DNA of 64,000 nt from positions 1-64,000 of IMG/VR virus record IMGVR_UViG_3300041956_000050; one strand, 5' to 3'. The position numbers and the translations under genes are program-made. The stretch comes from a virus. Each line of letters begins with the position of its first letter. Position 1 is the stretch's first letter. Positions 51,224 through 57,965 of the stretch are shown here, one piece after another. The notes under the pieces were generated by a model that was given only the letters and a program-made list of their open reading frames with translations, had not been told where the DNA came from and searched no databases.

Positions 51224-51938
51224 GATCTGGCTGTCAGACAATGGCGAGCCGCCGATCATGCTCGCTGTCAGAAAACCTGGCCAGGTGGCGGCGCAGCCTG
51301 ATGCCTCCGGCGCTGTTGTCAGGCGTGGTGCTGCCTCTGGCAACCCGAACTTCGATCCGGTCACCGGCAAGTTTGCGGGCAAGAAGCTCAGGGCGCTCAA
51401 GGATGGCCTGGAGGTGGTCGCTCAGACTGTGCAGCAGGGCGCGCTTCCAACGCAGAGCGGCGTCCCTACCGGCGTCGATGCCGATGCGTGGGCGCGCAGG
51501 CTGGCGGCAGTGCGTGACGCTGGCCGGACACTCGATGACCTGACGGCTGAGACGCTGACCGCATTCCTGCGGGCAAGGGTGCTGGATGTCAATCAAGTTG
51601 ACATTGGTCAGTTCCTGTCAGACGTGCAGTGGCAGCGGATCGCGGATCTGGCAGACGCGCTCCAGCAGAAGCACAAGGAGAAGGGCTTCGTCCGGATCGA
51701 TGCGACGAGTGGCTGGATCAAGAAGGTCTTCAACAACCTCGACGGCCCGATGGCCGGACATCTTGTCAAGATTCTTGAAGGAAGGGGATGGAGCCAGGAC
51801 GAGATCAAGAACAACATCATCAAGCGTGTCAAGAACAAGGAGATTCGGGGCTACCTCGAAACCCTCTATGGCACGCCGCTAGAGCAGGGCAAGGAAGAGA
51901 AGCCCCAAAAGGAAGAAGAGGTAAAGAGTGGCGTCTAA
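51216..51938 (+). CDS. Uncharacterised protein, 240 aa, scaffold-position
   Basis: ATG 51216 lies behind GGGGAAG. Residues 1-70 hold MLAVRKPGQVAAQPDASGAV and GNPNFDPVTGKFAGKKLRAL, with the pattern NPNFDPVTGKF that I associate with phage head-module proteins. The rest is helical (DAWARRLAAVRDAGRTLDDL, QRIADLADALQQKHKEKGFV) and ends in an acidic KEEEVKSGV tail. In many siphophages the protease or scaffold lies behind the portal; no protease triad is visible here. It may be an assembly factor. Confidence 0.6.
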   Translation: MNEIWLSDNGEPPIMLAVRKPGQVAAQPDASGAVVRRGAASGNPNFDPVTGKFAGKKLRALKDGLEVVAQTVQQGALPTQSGVPTGVDADAWARRLAAVRDAGRTLDDLTAETLTAFLRARVLDVNQVDIGQFLSDVQWQRIADLADALQQKHKEKGFVRIDATSGWIKKVFNNLDGPMAGHLVKILEGRGWSQDEIKNNIIKRVKNKEIRGYLETLYGTPLEQGKEEKPQKEEEVKSGV

Positions 51939-52605
51939 CGGTAGGCTCCCGGCTAGTTCACTAGGGGCGATCCCTGGTGGTCGGCTGGAGAAGCATGCAG
52001 CCAATTCGTGGCTACGGCTGCGCGCATACATCGGCAAGAAGGCGAACGTCTGGATCTGTCCTACATCCAGCAGGACTGCTTACAGGACGTATGCAGAGCA
52101 GCAGTACTTCTGGAACCTCTACATCCATGGCCACGGCGCTCTCGCCGCACGGCCTGGCACGAGCAACCACGGCTGGGGCGTTGCTGTGGATGTTCCGCAA
52201 ACAGTGATGGCGGCACTGATCAACCGCTACGGTGCGGACTTCGGATGGCAGAAGCGCTGGAGTGATGCGCCGAGCGAGTGGTGGCACTTCAAGTACGCGC
52301 CGCAGTACGACAAGCACAAGGGCGAGAAGCCCGGTGGTGTCAAGCCCAAGCATCCGGCTCACTACCTGATGCGAGACGAGAAGCACTGGCGCGCGGTGCT
52401 TCGGCGCGAGCGCAGGCTGGCCAGAAAGGCTGGCGGCTGGGACAAGGTTGGTGATGATCATCGCACCATGGCCAAGCGCGCAAAGGCATGGCTGCGTCGG
52501 CGCATGACGCATATCAAGAAGGCTGCCAACTCCGAGAGTGGCGGCTGGAAGAAGCATCACCGCCGTGTCCGCTACAACTACATCAAGAAGGTTGTCGATG
52601 GCTGA
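51928..52605 (+). CDS. M15 peptidase endolysin (D-Ala-D-Ala carboxypeptidase type)
   Basis: The 225-residue protein has the M15/VanY zinc-peptidase motifs SNHGWGVAVD (79-88, with H81 and D88 as ligands) and SEWWHF (116-121, catalytic E117 and ligand H120). It cuts the peptide part of peptidoglycan. There is no signal peptide, so release through a holin is expected. The C-terminal 90 residues are basic (RRERRLARKAGGWDKVGDDH, AWLRRRMTHIKKA) and may bind the wall. GTG 51928 overlaps the previous gene by 11 bases. Confidence 0.85.
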   Translation: MASNGRLPASSLGAIPGGRLEKHAANSWLRLRAYIGKKANVWICPTSSRTAYRTYAEQQYFWNLYIHGHGALAARPGTSNHGWGVAVDVPQTVMAALINRYGADFGWQKRWSDAPSEWWHFKYAPQYDKHKGEKPGGVKPKHPAHYLMRDEKHWRAVLRRERRLARKAGGWDKVGDDHRTMAKRAKAWLRRRMTHIKKAANSESGGWKKHHRRVRYNYIKKVVDG

Positions 52606-52930
52606 GAACGAAGTCACTGAGTCGCCGGTCATGCAGACCGAGGACCATCTGGAAGAAGCGGTCCCCACCACAGAGGTGACAACAACGGTGTCAGACATCC
52701 CGGTGGACTACGGGAACCCTGGCGTTGCCGACATCGCTGACCCGGCGTTCGATGACGTGGAGGACGAGGACGACATGCCTGGTCCCGGCGAGCCGAAGGA
52801 CGACGACGAAGAGATCGAGGACGACGAGGACGAGATGGACGAAGAAGAGGAGCCGGTCGTTCCGCCTGGCATCGAGGAGGGCCAGACGGCCGAGCCGGAT
52901 TCCGAGTACGACCACGACCCGCAAGACTGA
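52598..52930 (+). CDS. Highly acidic protein, 110 aa
   Basis: ATG 52598 overlaps the peptidase stop by 8 bases. Over a third of the residues are Asp or Glu (FDDVEDEDDMPGPGEPKDDD, EEIEDDEDEMDEEEEP), with no hydrophobic core, so it is probably disordered. It lies between two lysis enzymes and overlaps the second (TGATG). It might bind the basic tail of the neighbouring peptidase; this is inference. Confidence 0.65.
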   Translation: MAENEVTESPVMQTEDHLEEAVPTTEVTTTVSDIPVDYGNPGVADIADPAFDDVEDEDDMPGPGEPKDDDEEIEDDEDEMDEEEEPVVPPGIEEGQTAEPDSEYDHDPQD

Positions 52931-53670
52931 TGACTCTTCCTCTGACTCCGAACAAGACGATCCCGTCATCGCTCCGCAGGGGTGATATGGGATGGCCGGT
53001 GTATGGCCTCCAGACGGGCCTCGACAAGCTCGGCCATGACTTGACGTTCGATGGCGACTTTGGGCCTGCAACCGATCTGGCTGTGCGCAACTTCCAGATC
53101 AAGCAGAAGCTCACCGTCGATGGCATCGCCGGTATTACTACCCAAGCTCGGATCGTCACGCTGATCGATGCCAAGACTCACGACAATCACCCTAGGCTGC
53201 CAACCGGTCTGCTGCGTGGGTTTGCGGAGTCAGAGGGAGGCAACAACCTCGGCGCTGTCAACTGGTCTGTCAAGGGTGGCGTCGATTGCGGAGTTGTGCA
53301 AATCCGCTGCTATGGCCCGCCGTACAAGTCGGAGGAGATGTACGCCGCCTATCACCCCGGCGTGGCGATGGAGCGGGTGGCAGTCACGTTCCTGGCGCGG
53401 ACGCTCAGCTATAGCGAGATGAAATACGCCAAGAAGCATCCCATCGCTTTCTCACAGCGGTGTGCAGCCTTGTCATGGAACTGGCCCTTCGCAGCACAGG
53501 AGTACGCCGTGAATGGCGCGCTCCCCAACCCCAACAGGATTGCTGACTGGGCGGTCGGTATCAAGTTCCCCGATGGAACACCTGTCCGGACATGGAAAGA
53601 CTGGGCACAGTTTTACGCCATGGGAGGCCCACACGGCGAGGGCAGAGTCACTCGCTACGTCCGCTGGTGA
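52930..53670 (+). CDS. Lysozyme-like endolysin with peptidoglycan-binding domain
   Basis: The 246-residue protein has an N-terminal peptidoglycan-binding type 1 domain (residues about 16-80: RRGDMGWPVYGLQTGLDKLG, FDGDFGPATDLAVRNFQ, VDGIAG) and a lysozyme/transglycosylase-like C-terminal domain with GLLRGFAESEGGNNLGAVN; the Glu at 100 or 102 is the likely catalyst. It ends in a Trp-rich part. With the M15 peptidase it would cut both sugar and peptide links at lysis. No signal peptide. Confidence 0.83.
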   Translation: MTLPLTPNKTIPSSLRRGDMGWPVYGLQTGLDKLGHDLTFDGDFGPATDLAVRNFQIKQKLTVDGIAGITTQARIVTLIDAKTHDNHPRLPTGLLRGFAESEGGNNLGAVNWSVKGGVDCGVVQIRCYGPPYKSEEMYAAYHPGVAMERVAVTFLARTLSYSEMKYAKKHPIAFSQRCAALSWNWPFAAQEYAVNGALPNPNRIADWAVGIKFPDGTPVRTWKDWAQFYAMGGPHGEGRVTRYVRW

Positions 53671-53681
53671 AAGGAGTATTG

Positions 53682-54080
53682 ATGGGAGGACTCACACAAG
53701 GAGAGCGCCCGGCGATCACGCCGCCACAGATCGTGGCGATGATCATCGCTGGCATTCCCCTTGCCGCGCAGTTCCTGCATGGTTTCGGGATCTACGATCT
53801 CTCGGCCGAGTCGCAGGAAGCCCTCAACAATGCTGTCACGTGGGCTGGTGTGTTTGCTGGCTCGCTGATCGGCGGCGATGCGGTGCTGAGGACAGGCCGC
53901 AATCTGCGCAAGGGCAAGGTCGAGGCTGTCCTGGCCGAAGGCGGCGAGGCTCACACGCTGGAGATCGTGCAGGACAGCATGCTCGTTCCGGCCAGCAAGC
54001 CGGTTGTCGCTACTGGCGGCACCCTCCAGGGCGGTGATCCGTCAACCAAGACCGGGTTCGAGGAGCCTCCGAAGCTATGA
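53682..54080 (+). CDS. Holin, putative
   Basis: ATG 53682 follows AAAGGAGTATTG. The 132-residue protein has two membrane segments (QIVAMIIAGIPLAAQFLHGF, about 16-36; AVTWAGVFAGSLIGGDAVL, about 51-69) separated by a short turn, then a hydrophilic tail. Directly behind two endolysins this matches a class II holin, which opens the membrane for the lysins. The long charged C-terminus is slightly unusual. Confidence 0.7.
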   Translation: MGGLTQGERPAITPPQIVAMIIAGIPLAAQFLHGFGIYDLSAESQEALNNAVTWAGVFAGSLIGGDAVLRTGRNLRKGKVEAVLAEGGEAHTLEIVQDSMLVPASKPVVATGGTLQGGDPSTKTGFEEPPKL

Positions 54081-54319
54081 CTCTGCGCGGGCACGAAGAT
54101 CTCAAGCCAAAGGCCATCGTCGGCTTCGACATGGGGTTCGCCCTGGTTGACTGCGGCGGTGAGGTGAAACGCTACCGGCTCGCTGTCGGGGCCATGGGCA
54201 ACCTGATGGCAGCGCCGGTCGATGAGGCGGCGCTGAATGGAGTCGATCAGCTAGGATCACTGACCGATCCCGGTCTTCGTGCCCCGCGTAGGCACACCAC
54301 AGTAGACCAACGGATGTAA
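54077..54319 (+). CDS. Uncharacterised protein, 80 aa
   Basis: ATG 54077 overlaps the holin stop (ATGA). Residues 12-50 are beta-like (KAIVGFDMGFALVDCGGEVK, RYRLAVGAMGNLMAAP). No membrane segment or motif. It may be a lysis accessory from position only. Confidence 0.55.
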   Translation: MTLRGHEDLKPKAIVGFDMGFALVDCGGEVKRYRLAVGAMGNLMAAPVDEAALNGVDQLGSLTDPGLRAPRRHTTVDQRM

Positions 54320-54328
54320 GGAGTATTG

Positions 54329-54631
54329 ATGGCAGATAACCACCCACGGCTGGTGCAGAACTCGAAGGGAGTGCGTTGTCAGCGCTGCACCGGCATTCAT
54401 GAATACCTGACACGCCTCAGTGACGACACCCGAGACTGCTCCACCCCAGTCGCCTTCGGTCCAGACAAGGCGCTCAAGATGGCAACCCTACTCGCCAACG
54501 GCGCTGAAGATGTGGTTCGTATTCCTGATGACACTATTGTCGTTATGGATGACAGCGCTCGTCGGCTGCCACGGTCAGGCACAGGGACCATCCGGCTCGC
54601 ACAGTTCACCACCGTCACACGTTCAGCGTGA
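54329..54631 (+). CDS. Small protein with a possible zinc knuckle, 100 aa
   Basis: ATG 54329 follows AAGGAGTATTG, the same 15 bases (to ATGG) as before the holin. KGVRCQRCTGIHEYLTRL supplies a CQRC pair, with a later Cys in RDCSTP. The remainder is mixed. Function unknown. Confidence 0.6.
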   Translation: MADNHPRLVQNSKGVRCQRCTGIHEYLTRLSDDTRDCSTPVAFGPDKALKMATLLANGAEDVVRIPDDTIVVMDDSARRLPRSGTGTIRLAQFTTVTRSA

Positions 54632-54643
54632 GCACTGAAGCAG

Positions 54644-54733
54644 GTGGATGATGTCGTTATTCTTTTCGTCTGCCTGCTGTGTCTCTTCCTCATCGCCATC
54701 GTCTGGATTATCACGGCGCTGCCTGGGATCTAG
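54644..54733 (+). CDS. Tiny membrane peptide, 29 aa
   Basis: The frame GTG 54644 to TAG 54733 encodes almost nothing but a membrane span (VVILFVCLLCLFLIAIVWII). It fills the gap between the lysis cluster and the next promoter. The ribosome site is weak. Small hydrophobic peptides at this place can assist or restrain holins. Confidence 0.4.
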   Translation: MDDVVILFVCLLCLFLIAIVWIITALPGI

Positions 54734-54742
54734 CTAGTCGGG

Positions 54743-54748
54743 TATGAT
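54743..54748 (+). promoter_or_regulatory. Promoter -10 GGG-TATGAT, leaderless type
   Basis: TATGAT ends 6 bases before ATG 54755, which has no ribosome site. The sequence TATGATCGC also occurs at 32521. Confidence 0.55.
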
Positions 54749-54754
54749 CGCGTC

Positions 54755-55297
54755 ATGAGCTTCCTATCTGACCGCGATCTGATGGTGCTCGGGCCGACGC
54801 TCGTGACGCCGTTCGATCCTGAATGCGTAGGTCCGGCGAGCATCGACCTCCATCTGTCCGAGGAGTTCGCGGTGCCGGACATGAACGCACGGCTGGCCTA
54901 CATCGATCTCGATGGCCCTGCCTCCTTCACCCGTCCTATCGTGCGGGCGTCGGCTGAGGACGGCTTCGTCTTGCACCCCGGCGAGTTCGTGCTCGGCGTC
55001 ACCGTTGAACAGGTCAGCCTTCCCGACAACATCGTTGGCAGGATCGAGGGCAAGTCATCGCTCGGGCGGCTCGGCCTGATGGTTCACATCACGTCGGGCT
55101 TCATCGATCCCGGCTTCAAGGGCTGCCTGACGCTACAGATGACAAACGTCCTGCGCATCCCCATCGTGCTGCGACCTGGCAAGCGCATCTGCCAGGCGGT
55201 GTTCGCCTACCTCACCAATCCTGCCATGAATCCTTATGACAAGGGTCGTGTCTACAACTCCGAAAGTGTTGTTCCCTCGAAGGGTGTGACGGCATGA
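54755..55297 (+). CDS. dCTP deaminase/dUTPase-family protein with altered active site
   Basis: The 180-residue protein has the trimeric dUTPase/Dcd family motifs: GPASIDLHL (26-34), GKSSLGRLGL (99-108), HITSGFIDPGFKG (111-123) and GKRICQAVF (142-150). Dcd makes dUMP or dUTP from dCTP for thymidylate synthesis. In known enzymes the strand after the DPG motif carries the catalytic Glu (E. coli Glu138, in VLEF); here the matching place reads LTLQMTN, with Gln at 128. Deaminase activity is therefore doubtful. Start from a leaderless-type promoter. Confidence 0.8.
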   Translation: MSFLSDRDLMVLGPTLVTPFDPECVGPASIDLHLSEEFAVPDMNARLAYIDLDGPASFTRPIVRASAEDGFVLHPGEFVLGVTVEQVSLPDNIVGRIEGKSSLGRLGLMVHITSGFIDPGFKGCLTLQMTNVLRIPIVLRPGKRICQAVFAYLTNPAMNPYDKGRVYNSESVVPSKGVTA

Positions 55298-55506
55298 TCT
55301 ACTGCGGGAAGTGCGCAAACTCGCGCAACTACCCCACGTCGTCAATGCGGACAAGTCGTGGCTCGTGTGAGATCTGCGGTGGCTTCGATCAGATCCAAGT
55401 CAAGAGTCGCGACGGAATCTCGACCCGCAACCTGCCGAATTTCTCCTACCCCGACAACCTGTTGCCGTCAATGGTCGAGACAGAATCGGAGGAAGAAGTT
55501 GGCTAG
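55294..55506 (+). CDS. Small zinc-binding protein, 70 aa
   Basis: ATG 55294 overlaps the previous stop. MIYCGKCANSRNYPT and GSCEICGGFDQIQVK supply CGKC and CEIC pairs about 20 residues apart, a compact zinc ribbon, followed by an acidic C-terminus that overlaps the next start. Confidence 0.65.
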   Translation: MIYCGKCANSRNYPTSSMRTSRGSCEICGGFDQIQVKSRDGISTRNLPNFSYPDNLLPSMVETESEEEVG

Positions 55507-55714
55507 GGTCCTCGTCACTTACTCCAAGCCGGTGCCAGGCTGGCGGGATCTCGACTGCTCGGAGCCGTTCCTTGAGCGCGGCACGACGTTCTCGTTCTAC
55601 GGCGCGGTGCCGGAGCTAGGCATCGAGGAAGTCAAGTGTGACGACATTCCTGTCGAGCACGCCTACATCAAGGATGAGGTGCTGTACGTGGAGGGGTATG
55701 CCAACTTCGGGTGA
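55499..55714 (+). CDS. Uncharacterised protein, 71 aa
   Basis: TTG 55499 is chosen because GGAGGAAGAAG lies just ahead. The product (ARVLVTYSKPVPGWRDLDCS, TTFSFYGAVPELGIEEVKCD) is probably a small beta-rich fold. It overlaps the next gene by 17 bases. No family recognised. Confidence 0.5.
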   Translation: MARVLVTYSKPVPGWRDLDCSEPFLERGTTFSFYGAVPELGIEEVKCDDIPVEHAYIKDEVLYVEGYANFG

Positions 55715-56102
55715 GATCGGGCGGGGCCTGGAGGAACGGATCGCGAAAGCGCTCGGTGGCACGTTCGTCAAGCAATCCGGTGGCGGCAGGTTCGAGAAAC
55801 TCGATGTCAAGGATGCTGCCAAGTTCGTGTACTTCGCCAGAGCGACGACCCGGATGAGCGATGCCGGGTTTCGTGCGCTGTGGAAGATGTGGTCAGAGAC
55901 GATCCGTGGCACGCGGGGACCGGCTGGCCACGGCAACGATGCGAAACCGGCGATGGTGTTCGAGATGAACGGTGAACTGCTAGTGACAATGCGCTTGGCA
56001 GATCACGTGGCGTTGGCGACTGAGGAGATTGCCCCCTACGTCCAGACAACCAAGGCCCAAGAGCGAAGGGCGCGGGCATTACAGAATCCGAGGGAACGCT
56101 GA
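55698..56102 (+). CDS. Possible small nuclease-like protein, 134 aa
   Basis: ATG 55698 lies behind GTGGAGGGGT. The start LEERIAKALGGTFVKQSGGG followed by RFEKLDVKD resembles the opening of small PD-(D/E)XK or resolvase folds (helix, Gly-rich strand, then an acidic strand). The later VFEMNGELLVTMRLADH could hold the second acidic element, but no complete catalytic set is clear. The call is tentative; it may be structural. Confidence 0.55.
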   Translation: MPTSGEIGRGLEERIAKALGGTFVKQSGGGRFEKLDVKDAAKFVYFARATTRMSDAGFRALWKMWSETIRGTRGPAGHGNDAKPAMVFEMNGELLVTMRLADHVALATEEIAPYVQTTKAQERRARALQNPRER

Positions 56103-56425
56103 TGCGCGCATTCATCACGATCAACCTCAAGAAATCCACGAACGACAAGCCGGAGAGTCCAGTGCGGAGCATCGAGCTTCCGTACCTGACAAAGAATGGA
56201 TTGCCTGTCTTCACCCTTGACACAGAGGAACCGTTCTTCATTGGCACCGATTTCATCCAGATCGATGCGGTTCCCGGCATGATCGGTATCGCTCAGAAGG
56301 GTGACCAGATCTACTGTGTTGACAGCCATGAGGAGGTGCAGGCTCTCCCCCTCCGCATCATCACACAGAAGCAGTACGAACGCTTCCAGCACCTCGAAGA
56401 GTCGTTCGTGAAGGAGACGGTCTAA
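56102..56425 (+). CDS. Uncharacterised beta-rich protein, 107 aa
   Basis: ATG 56102 overlaps the previous stop (TGATG). The sequence is mostly short strands (RAFITINLKKSTNDKP, GLPVFTLDTEEPFFIGTDFI, QIDAVPGMIGIAQKGDQIYC), ending in a helix (QKQYERFQHLEESFVKE). No motif is recognised. Confidence 0.6.
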   Translation: MRAFITINLKKSTNDKPESPVRSIELPYLTKNGLPVFTLDTEEPFFIGTDFIQIDAVPGMIGIAQKGDQIYCVDSHEEVQALPLRIITQKQYERFQHLEESFVKETV

Positions 56426-56426
56426 A

Positions 56427-56717
56427 ATGCCCAGGCGTAAGCGAAAGTCAACATCATCGTCAAGGAGGAGAAAGCGCGGGACGCCGAGGCCGAAGAAGCG
56501 CTCGACGGCCAAGGGCGTGAAGAAGCTCAAGGCGAGCAGCTTCGCGTATCCGAAGACCCGCAAGTACCCGATCAACACCAAGAAGCGCGCTCGTGCGGCG
56601 CTGGCTTACGCGGCACGCAGCGACACCGCTGGCAGCTACTCACATGTCGCCAAAGCTGTCAGAAAGAAGTACCCCGGCATCAAGATCGGCGGAAAGAAGA
56701 AGACAAGGAGGAAGTAA
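56427..56717 (+). CDS. Basic protein with helical domain, 96 aa
   Basis: ATG 56427 starts one base after the previous stop. The N-terminal 30 residues are nearly all Lys, Arg and Ser (RRKRKSTSSSRRRKRGTPRP). A folded part follows, FAYPKTRKYPINTKKRARAA with SYSHVAKAVRKKYPGIKI, resembling the small KYPI-xx-x-x-RA-x-x-AL domain that I recall from actinophage proteins. A DNA-binding or DNA-condensing role fits the charge. Confidence 0.65.
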   Translation: MPRRKRKSTSSSRRRKRGTPRPKKRSTAKGVKKLKASSFAYPKTRKYPINTKKRARAALAYAARSDTAGSYSHVAKAVRKKYPGIKIGGKKKTRRK

Positions 56718-56720
56718 GCA

Positions 56721-56876
56721 GTGCCGACAAAGAAGCCACTCCACCCCAAGCTGCGCGAGAACTCCGAGCGCCTCAAGCGCGGAGAACCACTGCACAGCAA
56801 GCGCAACGCGCCCACATCGGCCGGTGCCCCTCCGGCGCGGCCGAAGATCCGTTCAGCCAAGGCCAGAAAGGGGTAG
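56721..56876 (+). CDS. Very basic small protein, 51 aa
   Basis: GTG 56721 follows GGAGGAAGTAAGCA. About a third of the residues are Lys or Arg (PTKKPLHPKLRENSERLKRG, RPKIRSAKARKG). It sits between two other basic proteins. It is likely a nucleic-acid-binding peptide. Confidence 0.6.
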   Translation: MPTKKPLHPKLRENSERLKRGEPLHSKRNAPTSAGAPPARPKIRSAKARKG

Positions 56877-56880
56877 AGAC

Positions 56881-57042
56881 ATGCCTGGTGCCGCGAGCAA
56901 GATGCGCAGCCACCTGTCAAGGCAGGGCAAGAAGGGCAATCGCAAGATGAAGAAGAACTCCAGCCGCAAGCAGAACGCTGCCAACAGTCGTGTCGGCGGC
57001 TATGCCGGGGCGAACTTCAGCAACGACATTGGCCGTCGCTAG
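56881..57042 (+). CDS. Very basic small protein, 53 aa
   Basis: ATG 56881 lies four bases after the previous stop. The product (AASKMRSHLSRQGKKGNRKM, KKNSSRKQNAANSRVGG) is basic and ends GANFSNDIGRR. It is third in the run of basic proteins and abuts the next ATG without a gap. Confidence 0.6.
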   Translation: MPGAASKMRSHLSRQGKKGNRKMKKNSSRKQNAANSRVGGYAGANFSNDIGRR

Positions 57043-57300
57043 ATGGACGACGCCGACCTTGAGCGAATTACGCGCATCGCCAAGGGCGGGCTTGAGAGCG
57101 CGAGAGAGGAGCCGGACGAAGACGAGCACGATCTGCACCTAGATACTTTCGCCATTGTTGGCGTGTGGGCCTGGAAAGACGATGAGGGCAATGACTGTGA
57201 GGGGTACAGCATCTGGTCTGAAACGCGCCGGACCCACGTACAGGCAGGAATCCTCGTCGCTGGCTTGCAGCGCTTGTCAGAGGGCGGGGGAAAGAACTAA
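57043..57300 (+). CDS. Uncharacterised protein, 85 aa
   Basis: ATG 57043 follows the previous stop directly. It has an acidic helical start (DDADLERITRIAKGGLESAR) and a strand-rich end (LDTFAIVGVWAWKDDEGNDC, GYSIWSETRRTHVQAGILVA). From memory such WAW...EGYSIW proteins occur in other actinophages, without known function. Confidence 0.6.
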   Translation: MDDADLERITRIAKGGLESAREEPDEDEHDLHLDTFAIVGVWAWKDDEGNDCEGYSIWSETRRTHVQAGILVAGLQRLSEGGGKN

Positions 57301-57322
57301 CAACAATCACGACAGGAGCATC

Positions 57323-57562
57323 ATGGGAGACGAGGAGAAGGACGAGGGCCAGGAGCAGGAGCAGGGACCGATCCGCGAAGGTTCCGATCAGGTCGCGGGC
57401 GACCCGCGTGGCAACGCCATCGAGGGTGGCGCTGCCCCGAGCATCGGCGGCGGTGTCGCGAGCAGCGGCACGCCTGCCGGAGAGGACGTTCCCGAGCCTG
57501 GTGAGGGCCAGGGACCAGGGCAGGGTGAGGGTGCCCGAGAGGGCAAGTCCTCGCAGGAGTAG
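57323..57562 (+). CDS. Acidic, Gly-rich disordered protein, 79 aa
   Basis: ATG 57323 lies behind CAGGAGCATC. The composition is Glu, Gln, Gly and Pro (GDEEKDEGQEQEQGPIREGS, PEPGEGQGPGQGEGAREGKS) with no hydrophobic core. It is probably unstructured. Function unknown. Confidence 0.55.
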   Translation: MGDEEKDEGQEQEQGPIREGSDQVAGDPRGNAIEGGAAPSIGGGVASSGTPAGEDVPEPGEGQGPGQGEGAREGKSSQE

Positions 57563-57628
57563 CGACACCGGCCCATGGCTGAGATCGTCATACGCATACC
57601 AATCGAGATCCCCGAACTGGAGGTACTG

Positions 57629-57931
57629 ATGGCACAGATCGATGACGTTGCCGCACAGGTCCAGCAACTGACCGAGGCGGTGCGTGGCTTCATGAACAGG
57701 CAGGCCGACATCATCGGCCAACTCAACGCCGAACTGTCAGCACTGAAGGCTGACGACGACGTGGAGAACTCCAAGCTGGAGGGCCTGTCCGGCGTCATCC
57801 AGAGCCTCACTGACGAGGTGAACAGGTTCGGCCAGAACACCGAGGTGCCGGTCGATCCCGCCGATCCGGGAGGCGAGGTGGAGCCGATCCAGCCGGACCC
57901 GGTGCCCGAGCCGGAAGAACCGGCCGAGTAG
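57629..57931 (+). CDS. Coiled-coil protein with proline-rich tail, 100 aa
   Basis: ATG 57629 is chosen because GGAGGT lies five bases ahead; ATG 57575 would add 18 residues but lacks a ribosome site. Residues 1-70 are heptad-rich (VAAQVQQLTEAVRGFMNRQA, DVENSKLEGLSGVIQSLTDE). The last 30 are acidic and proline-rich (VEPIQPDPVPEPEEPAE). It resembles small fibre or decoration proteins that trimerise by coiled coil. Confidence 0.6.
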   Translation: MAQIDDVAAQVQQLTEAVRGFMNRQADIIGQLNAELSALKADDDVENSKLEGLSGVIQSLTDEVNRFGQNTEVPVDPADPGGEVEPIQPDPVPEPEEPAE

Positions 57932-57965
57932 AACTGTCAACACTCAGGACCAAGGAGGGATAGAA

